Assembly: GCA_964425255.1 (NCBI GenBank)
Contig: CAYRMV010000101.1
Span: 1-11,836 of the forward strand
Direction: 5' to 3'
Source: CAYRMV01 sp964425255
GTDB taxonomy: Bacteria > Bacteroidota > Bacteroidia > Flavobacteriales_D > Crocinitomicaceae
DNA: 11,836 nt
Shown: in pieces, positions 6,460 through 11,836 of the stretch
How positions within the stretch are numbered: the stretch's first letter is position 1
Layout: every line of letters begins with the position of its first letter
Position numbers and translations under genes: made by a program
The notes under the pieces: model-generated
Databases searched by the model: none
Told to the model about the DNA's origin: nothing
What the model saw: the letters and a program-made list of their open reading frames with translations, nothing else

Positions 6460-7073
6460 ATTTCCAATATTCCGATTCCTTGTCGAATAATTTCTGGTTC
6501 ACCGTTGGATAAATCAACCACCGTTGAAGCATCTAATTTCCCGTATCCACCATCCACAACCAAGTCGACTTCATTTTCAAAACGATTGTGAATTTCATAC
6601 GGATCGGTGAAATAATCAATGATTTCGTCTTCGTCATCCCGCAAGGAAGTAGTTGCGATCGGTCTTCCAAGTTCTTTTGCCAAAGTCAAAATGATCGAAT
6701 TATCTGGAATTCGAATTCCAATTTCTTTTCGATTCGAATCAAATAAACGTGGGATTTCGTTGGTAGCCGTTAAAATAAATGTAAAAGGACCAGGCAAATT
6801 TTGTTTCAACAATTTAAACGTTGAGCGATCGATTTGTTTGACATAGTTCGATAAATCACTCAAATCTGGACAAATAATGGAAAAGCGCGCTTTGTTTAAC
6901 TTCACACCTTTAAATCTAGCTAATTTTTCCAATGCTTTTTTGTTGTATAAATCGCACCCAACACTGTAAACCGTATCTGTCGGGAAAATGACAATTCCCC
7001 CATTTCGAAAAACGTCTATTACTTGTTGAATATCGCGTTGATTAATGCGTTCTGGATGAATTTCTTGAATCAT
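6456..7073 (-). CDS. YciO/Sua5 (YrdC-fold) family protein
   Basis: The 205-residue product has the YrdC fold used by threonylcarbamoyl-AMP synthases, the first enzymes of tRNA t6A37 modification. Visible motifs are FPTDTVYSVGCD (30-41), RFKGVKLNKARFSIICPDL (53-71), LPGPFTFIL (93-101), GIRIPD (119-124) and ASTVVDL (182-188). The details look more like YciO than TsaC/Sua5: the usual KRP motif is replaced by the GVKLNKARF stretch, and the TSAN(x)SG loop by TTSLRDDED (141-149). There is no C-terminal Sua5 domain. I therefore call the fold with confidence but not the t6A role. ATG 7073 lies 6 nt after the stop of the preceding gene, and the 3' end overlaps the amidotransferase start by 4 nt. Confidence 0.85.
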   Translation of the reverse strand: MIQEIHPERINQRDIQQVIDVFRNGGIVIFPTDTVYSVGCDLYNKKALEKLARFKGVKLNKARFSIICPDLSDLSNYVKQIDRSTFKLLKQNLPGPFTFILTATNEIPRLFDSNRKEIGIRIPDNSIILTLAKELGRPIATTSLRDDEDEIIDYFTDPYEIHNRFENEVDLVVDGGYGKLDASTVVDLSNGEPEIIRQGIGILEI

Positions 7074-7079
7074 AGTTTA

Positions 7080-8225
7080 CTATTTTATCGAATCTGTTGG
7101 ATTGGGTTTCCAAATCGTACATTGAATGGCACGGTGATCGGAAAAAACTTTATCTTGAATTTTAAAATCAGACGATTGCAATTGAGGAGAGTGAAAAATA
7201 TAATCGATGCGCCCCGCGGGAACTTTTCCGGCATACGTCACTCCTATTCCACTTGCCGAATATCGGAATGCATCCACAAATCGGCTGTAAAAAGTATTGT
7301 AAACATAAGACATGGGCGTATCATTGAAATCACCGCAAACAATTACGGGATAAGGCGATTGTTCCATGTGTTTGACCACCAAAAGAGCTTGTTCTGCCCG
7401 TTTTGGATACGCTGTTCGCAATTTATTGACGATTACTTTGGTCTTCGTTTTCATTTCATTTTCATCGGGATTTTTCTCCTCAAACAAAGTGTAATCATCT
7501 TGCTTCAGCTTAATCGATTGTAAATGAACATTATAAACACGAAACGTATCATTTCCTTTCAAGATATCAGCAAAAATACAGTAATTGTTTCCCTCATTTT
7601 TAGGATCATCAAACTGAACATCGCCACGCATAATCATCGGATATTTTGAAAACATGGCAATCCCAAAATTTTGTCTACCTCTCAGCGTATGACTGTAGCG
7701 CTCATGATGATACGGTGTTTTCAAAAGACCAAAAAGCGTATCTCTTGTTGGAAATTGAGTGGGTTTGTCTTGGTGATAAAACTCCTGAAAACAAACGACA
7801 TCCGTTGATGCATTCTTTAAATAAGCAAAAATGGAATCTCGGTTGCTCGTTTTATTATTTTCATAATCATACAAATCAAACAAACGAACATTGTAACTCA
7901 ACACGGAAAGAGAATCTGCATTTTCAGAAACTTCACCATAAGCAAACGGCAGAGAAATGGTTCGAAAATGTAGTTTTCCACCAAGAAGAATCAAGCTCAA
8001 AATAACAACTGCCCAACGCGATTTTTTGAATGCCCAATAAATCAAAACAAGCAAAACGAGCAAAATAATCACCGGATAAGCCAAACCAAAAAATGGCAAA
8101 GGCCAGAAAGTAGACGGGTGCACAAATGGACTTAGATAAGCCAAAATTAGCCCAACCAGCAGGAGACTCGTGATGATTTTCATCAAGAACGAAAAACGGA
8201 TGATATTTCGAAAGAAATTACCCAT
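7080..8225 (-). CDS. Membrane-anchored endonuclease/exonuclease/phosphatase-fold protein
   Basis: This 381-residue protein has three hydrophobic segments (about 17-31, 46-64, 71-83) and then an EEP-fold catalytic domain from about 105 to 373. The metal and phosphate site residues are all visible: N112 in SYNVR, E148 in CFQEF, H234 in YNVHLQS, D299 and N301 in CGDFND, D341 in GRIDYIF, and D363-H364 in SDHRAI. Members of the fold cleave phosphodiesters in nucleic acids, lipids or inositol phosphates; this substrate cannot be deduced. With three membrane spans the active domain may face the periplasm, which would favour a lipid or external nucleic acid substrate over DNA repair, although mutL is in the same cluster. 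Its ATG overlaps the end of the rhomboid gene by 8 nt. Confidence 0.87.
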   Translation of the reverse strand: MGNFFRNIIRFSFLMKIITSLLLVGLILAYLSPFVHPSTFWPLPFFGLAYPVIILLVLLVLIYWAFKKSRWAVVILSLILLGGKLHFRTISLPFAYGEVSENADSLSVLSYNVRLFDLYDYENNKTSNRDSIFAYLKNASTDVVCFQEFYHQDKPTQFPTRDTLFGLLKTPYHHERYSHTLRGRQNFGIAMFSKYPMIMRGDVQFDDPKNEGNNYCIFADILKGNDTFRVYNVHLQSIKLKQDDYTLFEEKNPDENEMKTKTKVIVNKLRTAYPKRAEQALLVVKHMEQSPYPVIVCGDFNDTPMSYVYNTFYSRFVDAFRYSASGIGVTYAGKVPAGRIDYIFHSPQLQSSDFKIQDKVFSDHRAIQCTIWKPNPTDSIK

Positions 8226-9129
8226 TTTGGCTTTGATTGAATAAAAAGTCTTTTTCAGCTTTGGAGAGCGATTCGTATCCCGATTTGGATATTTTATCCA
8301 GAATAGCGTCCATTTTTTCCTGTTGTTTCTTTTTCTCTACATTGTAATCTGCGTCCGACTTAAAAGTTCTACCCCCTTTTTTCACTTTCAAATGACTTTT
8401 CGACGAGCGAGATTTCCATTTTTTAACAATACTATCCACCCAACTTTCGATTCGGAATAAGATATTGTTGCTCCCGAACGGATTTTGAACCGCCCAGATA
8501 CCGAGTAATGCACCACCTAAATGAGCAAAATGAGCAGTTCCATCGTTCGCTCCAAGACTCAGAATATCGTACAACAAATAAAGTCCACCCAAAATAATCA
8601 TCCGAACAGGAAGAATGCCAAACAACATTATTTGTAGATTGGGACGATAGAAAGCCAATCCGATAAAAATAGCCATAATGGAACCCGAAGCACCTACAAT
8701 AACAATGTGTTGAGATCCCATAGCTGGAAAGATTTCGTGGGCAACTACCTCAAACAAACCACCTGCAATTCCACCCACAATGTACGTGTAAAGCAAGCGT
8801 TTTGATCCGAAAAAATCCTCCAACATTTTACCAGAAAAGTAAAGAAAAAGCATGTTAAACAAAAAATGCATAAACCCAAAGTGGGCAAACATACTGGTAA
8901 AAAGTCCCCAAGGTTTGGTAATCAATCCCCAAAAACTAGCATCTAAGGTGAAAACATTAACCAAGATTAAATCAATCAATCCATTTTCATGCCCTAACAA
9001 ACGAGTAAAAACTTGAATGATACCAAGAGCTAAAAATACAATTGCATTGATAAAAATCAATTTCACATGCATTCCACCGTAATTAAACCGGAATTTTAAT
9101 TCCTCCATAAATGTGCGATCGTTGTACAT
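8218..9129 (-). CDS. Rhomboid family intramembrane serine protease with cytosolic C-terminal tail
   Basis: Rhomboids cut membrane-spanning substrates within the bilayer by a Ser-His dyad. In this 303-residue protein the serine is S148 in GASGS (146-150) and the histidine is H203 in AHLGG (202-206). The supporting HxxxN (H88, N92), equivalent to E. coli GlpG H150/N154, lies in the second membrane segment. About six membrane helices span 20-215. A basic, lysine-rich tail of about 80 residues follows, ending in a conserved-looking helix-turn segment with ILDKISKSGYESLSKAEKDFL; tails of this type are common on Bacteroidota rhomboids, role unknown. ATG 9129 is 3 nt after the stop of the other rhomboid. 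Substrates are not known. Confidence 0.93.
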   Translation of the reverse strand: MYNDRTFMEELKFRFNYGGMHVKLIFINAIVFLALGIIQVFTRLLGHENGLIDLILVNVFTLDASFWGLITKPWGLFTSMFAHFGFMHFLFNMLFLYFSGKMLEDFFGSKRLLYTYIVGGIAGGLFEVVAHEIFPAMGSQHIVIVGASGSIMAIFIGLAFYRPNLQIMLFGILPVRMIILGGLYLLYDILSLGANDGTAHFAHLGGALLGIWAVQNPFGSNNILFRIESWVDSIVKKWKSRSSKSHLKVKKGGRTFKSDADYNVEKKKQQEKMDAILDKISKSGYESLSKAEKDFLFNQSQNG

Positions 9130-9132
9130 AAT

Positions 9133-9876
9133 TTAATAAAATTGATTGCGTTGTTTTTTCCAAATAAGTACCATAATGATGCCAGCTATTGCACCACCAA
9201 CATGAGCAAAATGGGCAATGTTATCTCCTTGAATTTCTTTTATACCTAAATAAATTTCCATGGCAACATATCCCCCAACCAAATACTTTGCTTTGATTGG
9301 AAACGGGAAAAATAGCAACATGAACTCGGTATTTGGAAACAAATAAGCGAAAGCGGCGAGAATACCAAAAACAGCACCCGATGCACCTACCATGGGAGAA
9401 ATCATCTTATCTAGGTATTGATTTATCATCCACCGGTCACTTATATTGTAAGTAAATGCTTTATTATCAGTGATAAACGACTGGAAAACATCCAAATCAT
9501 ATCCTGCTGCAACGAGTTTTTGTTTTAATTCAAAAATTTGATAAATCTGAATACCATTATACAAAGCAAAAGCCCCAATTGCTGAAACAACATAAAAAAT
9601 AAAAAAGCGCTTTGGACCCCATAATTTCTCTAAGAAAGAACCTAACATCACCAAGATAAACATATTCATGAAAATATGAGAAATCGAAAATGAATGCATG
9701 AAAAAATGGGTTACCAATTGATACGGCTTGAACAAGGGTGACAAGACATTGTGCGCTCCTAAAAGACTAATCAAATCAACTCCTTTGTTGGCCATAATCA
9801 AAGTAGCAACATAGAATAGTATATTTAGAATCAAAAGATTCTTGGTTACTTGGGGAATGTTATTTAAAAAATTCAT
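9133..9876 (-). CDS. Rhomboid family intramembrane serine protease
   Basis: This 247-residue rhomboid is the first of a tandem pair. S166 in GASGA (164-168) and H225 in AHVGG (224-228) form the dyad; HIFMN (67-71) gives the second-helix His and Asn. Unlike its neighbour it has an extended polar stretch of about 50 residues (108-160) between the helix around 90-106 and the GASG helix, and only a short basic tail. The two proteins are alike in core motifs but differ strongly outside them, so they are old paralogues and probably have different substrates. ATG 9876 lies 1 nt after the mutL stop, which indicates co-translation with mutL. Confidence 0.93.
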   Translation of the reverse strand: MNFLNNIPQVTKNLLILNILFYVATLIMANKGVDLISLLGAHNVLSPLFKPYQLVTHFFMHSFSISHIFMNMFILVMLGSFLEKLWGPKRFFIFYVVSAIGAFALYNGIQIYQIFELKQKLVAAGYDLDVFQSFITDNKAFTYNISDRWMINQYLDKMISPMVGASGAVFGILAAFAYLFPNTEFMLLFFPFPIKAKYLVGGYVAMEIYLGIKEIQGDNIAHFAHVGGAIAGIIMVLIWKKQRNQFY

Positions 9877-9877
9877 T

Positions 9878-11722
9878 TTAAAATTTGTTTATTAATTCTT
9901 CCGTTGAAATGGAATTCAATATTCGTTTTCCACTTGGTGAAAACTGGTGTTCTGAACTTTGAAACAACTCTTCAATCAATTGATTCGCACTTTCTTTGTT
10001 CCACTGTTTCTTCTGATTGGCAAAATTTCGTGCAATCGTCAACATCAAAACATGTGGTATTTCACCTGCATCTAACTGTTGATTTTTTAGTTGATTCGTT
10101 ACCTCTTCTACCGAAGTGGGAATTGCACTTTCTTCCAAGTATGCGGGTGCGCCTTGAATCGACCAAGAATTTTCATCCTTTGTCCACGTAAAACCAGCAC
10201 GTTCTAACGTTTTACGATGACTTTCCCACAGCATCTTATCCGATTCTTGCAAAGAAAATTCGATCGGGAACATCAATTGTTGACTTGCAATTGGCTGAAT
10301 CATAAACTGTTTCATCAAATCATCATACAATATACGTTCTTGAGCTCTTTTGCTATGTACGACGAGAATACTATTTTTCATCGTAAAAAGTAAGAAAACG
10401 CCATGTACCAAAACATCTTTCACTTGCATGTGATTTTGTTCTTCTTCTGGTTGGAACAGCGGTTTTTGTTCTACTTTATCCTCTTCTTGAATTGCATAAA
10501 AAGATTGCCAGTCAGCAGGACTTGCTTGTTCGAAACTACCAAAACCAGCTCGTTGCATGGCAGGTGAGTTTCCATTTCCTCTGCTTGAAGAACTTGTTCC
10601 CGAAGAACTCGTTGTTTTGAAAGGATTATACGTTGGATCAACTTGAATTACAGGTTCGATAGCTTCTTTGTTGCGCATTTCCCAAGGTAAATCAAAGCTT
10701 GTTTCTTGTTCAAAATCCAAGGAAGGAGCAATGTTAAACTTACCAAGTCCCTGTTTCACAGAACTACGAAGAATCGCATAAATTTCGCGATCATCTTCAA
10801 ACTTAATTTCCGTTTTCGTAGGATGTACATTTACATCAATCGACTTTGGATCGACGTAAAAGAACAAAAAATATGAAGGATGCGTTTTTGATTGCAGCAA
10901 ATTATCATACGCTTGCGTAACGGCATGATTGAAATAGGAATCTTTGAAAAAACGATCATTCACGAAAAAAAACTGTTCACCGCGTGATTTTTTAGCTGCT
11001 TCCGGTTTTCCAACAAACCCATGAATCCGAACAATTCCCGTTTCCTCTTCGATTGGAACCAATTTGTCGTTGTAATTACGTCCAAAAACATCCACTATTC
11101 GTTTACGAAGATTTCCCTCTGTTAAGTGATAAATCGTTTGATCGTTGTGAATGAGCGAAAATTGAAGATCAGGATGCGCCAAAACAACACGTAAAAATTC
11201 ATCTTCAATATGCTTGAACTCAACCGCGTCTGATTTCAGAAAATTACGACGAGCAGGAACATTGAAAAACAGATTTTTCACTTCGAACGATGATCCCACT
11301 TTACACGTACAAGGCTGTTGATCAGTCACTTTGCTCCCTTCGATTTTCAGTTCCGTGCCTAAATCAAATTCTGCTTGGCGCGTTTTTAGCGTAACTTGAG
11401 CAATTGCCGCAATAGAAGCCAATGCTTCGCCACGAAAACCCTTTGTTTTAAGAGCAAATAAATCATCTGCAGACTGAACTTTACTTGTTGCGTGTCTTTC
11501 AAAAGCCATTCGCGCATCAATTTCAGACATCCCAACCCCATTATCAGTCACTTGAATCAGGGTTTTACCCGCATCTTTTACATGAAGTTGAATAAAGGTT
11601 GCACCAGCATCAATTGCATTTTCGACTAGTTCTTTCACCACCGAAGCAGGACGTTGAATCACTTCACCGGCAGCAATTTGATTGGCAATGTGATCGGGTA
11701 ATAATCGAATTACTTCTGACAT
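9878..11722 (-). CDS. mutL: DNA mismatch repair protein MutL
   Basis: MutL couples mismatch recognition by MutS to strand removal in the cytosol. The 614-residue protein has the GHKL ATPase at its N-terminus: E31 and N35 in KELVENAIDAG, DNGVGM (60-65), HATSK (77-81) and GFRGEALASIA (95-105), followed by the transducer domain with DVNVHPTK (296-303). A serine-rich linker (about 365-395) leads to the dimerisation domain from about 430. At the place of the endonuclease motif DQHA(x)2E(x)4E the protein reads HSKRAQERILYD (456-467), and the C-terminal CPHGRP motif is replaced by FSPSGKR (594-600), so the metal-binding nuclease site appears lost. The length is usual for MutL. ATG 11722 starts the family-typical N-terminus. 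It heads the seven-gene cluster; 114 nt upstream remain in the window, where I see no convincing promoter. Confidence 0.96.
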   Translation of the reverse strand: MSEVIRLLPDHIANQIAAGEVIQRPASVVKELVENAIDAGATFIQLHVKDAGKTLIQVTDNGVGMSEIDARMAFERHATSKVQSADDLFALKTKGFRGEALASIAAIAQVTLKTRQAEFDLGTELKIEGSKVTDQQPCTCKVGSSFEVKNLFFNVPARRNFLKSDAVEFKHIEDEFLRVVLAHPDLQFSLIHNDQTIYHLTEGNLRKRIVDVFGRNYNDKLVPIEEETGIVRIHGFVGKPEAAKKSRGEQFFFVNDRFFKDSYFNHAVTQAYDNLLQSKTHPSYFLFFYVDPKSIDVNVHPTKTEIKFEDDREIYAILRSSVKQGLGKFNIAPSLDFEQETSFDLPWEMRNKEAIEPVIQVDPTYNPFKTTSSSGTSSSSRGNGNSPAMQRAGFGSFEQASPADWQSFYAIQEEDKVEQKPLFQPEEEQNHMQVKDVLVHGVFLLFTMKNSILVVHSKRAQERILYDDLMKQFMIQPIASQQLMFPIEFSLQESDKMLWESHRKTLERAGFTWTKDENSWSIQGAPAYLEESAIPTSVEEVTNQLKNQQLDAGEIPHVLMLTIARNFANQKKQWNKESANQLIEELFQSSEHQFSPSGKRILNSISTEELINKF

Positions 11723-11836
11723 ATTGAAACTGAATGACTTTTATTTATAACCTTGTTTGTATCAATTGTAACTTTACTTAAGCTCATTTATTTCGATTAT
11801 ATGCTCGAATAAACAACCAAAAGGTATCTTTACAAA

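Noticed and set aside
11723..11836. Promoters upstream of mutL, and TATCTTTA (11825-11832) as a plus-strand promoter for a gene beyond the window
   Set aside because: No TTG lies at the right distance for the plus-strand motif, and no TAnnTTTG match is found on the minus strand; too weak to call.

Overview
The window is AT-rich DNA that looks like a chromosome segment of a Bacteroidota bacterium, most likely of the order Flavobacteriales (a Fluviicola-like or other Crocinitomicaceae member is my best guess, from memory of similar proteins and not from a search). Supporting signs are promoter elements of the Bacteroidota form TTG-N19-TAnnTTTG, an ISAon1-type insertion sequence, a fused SpmA/SpmB protein in a lineage that does not sporulate, the mutL-rhomboid-rhomboid-EEP gene order, and little use of Shine-Dalgarno sites.

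Region 1-1410 is the right-hand part of an ISAon1-type (ISL3-like) insertion sequence. Its transposase is split over two reading frames, which a +1 shift near a UGA-C stop would join. The left end is not in the window. Next to it, on the minus strand, lies tRNA-Arg(ACG) with its own terminator and a near-consensus promoter, preceded by clpS, the N-degron adaptor of ClpAP-type protease. A transglutaminase-like protein is divergent from clpS on the plus strand.

From 2569 to the right edge every gene is on the minus strand. Seven genes read leftwards from 11722 in one tight cluster: mutL, two tandem rhomboid proteases, a membrane-anchored endonuclease/exonuclease/phosphatase-fold protein, a YciO/Sua5-fold protein, a stand-alone class I glutamine amidotransferase and the SpmA-SpmB fusion. 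Junctions run from an 8-nt overlap to a 17-nt gap, so they are probably one operon. After a 145-nt gap comes a two-transmembrane sensor with a SpoIIE-type PP2C phosphatase domain. It converges on the transglutaminase-like gene and the two coding regions overlap by 72 nt at their 3' ends.

Most of the window is ordinary chromosomal housekeeping DNA. I see no defence island, CRISPR array, prophage or biosynthetic cluster. The points most worth a second look are the MutL that has lost the recognisable endonuclease metal-binding motifs, the split transposase, the sensor-phosphatase with an HBM-like periplasmic motif, and the long convergent coding overlap.
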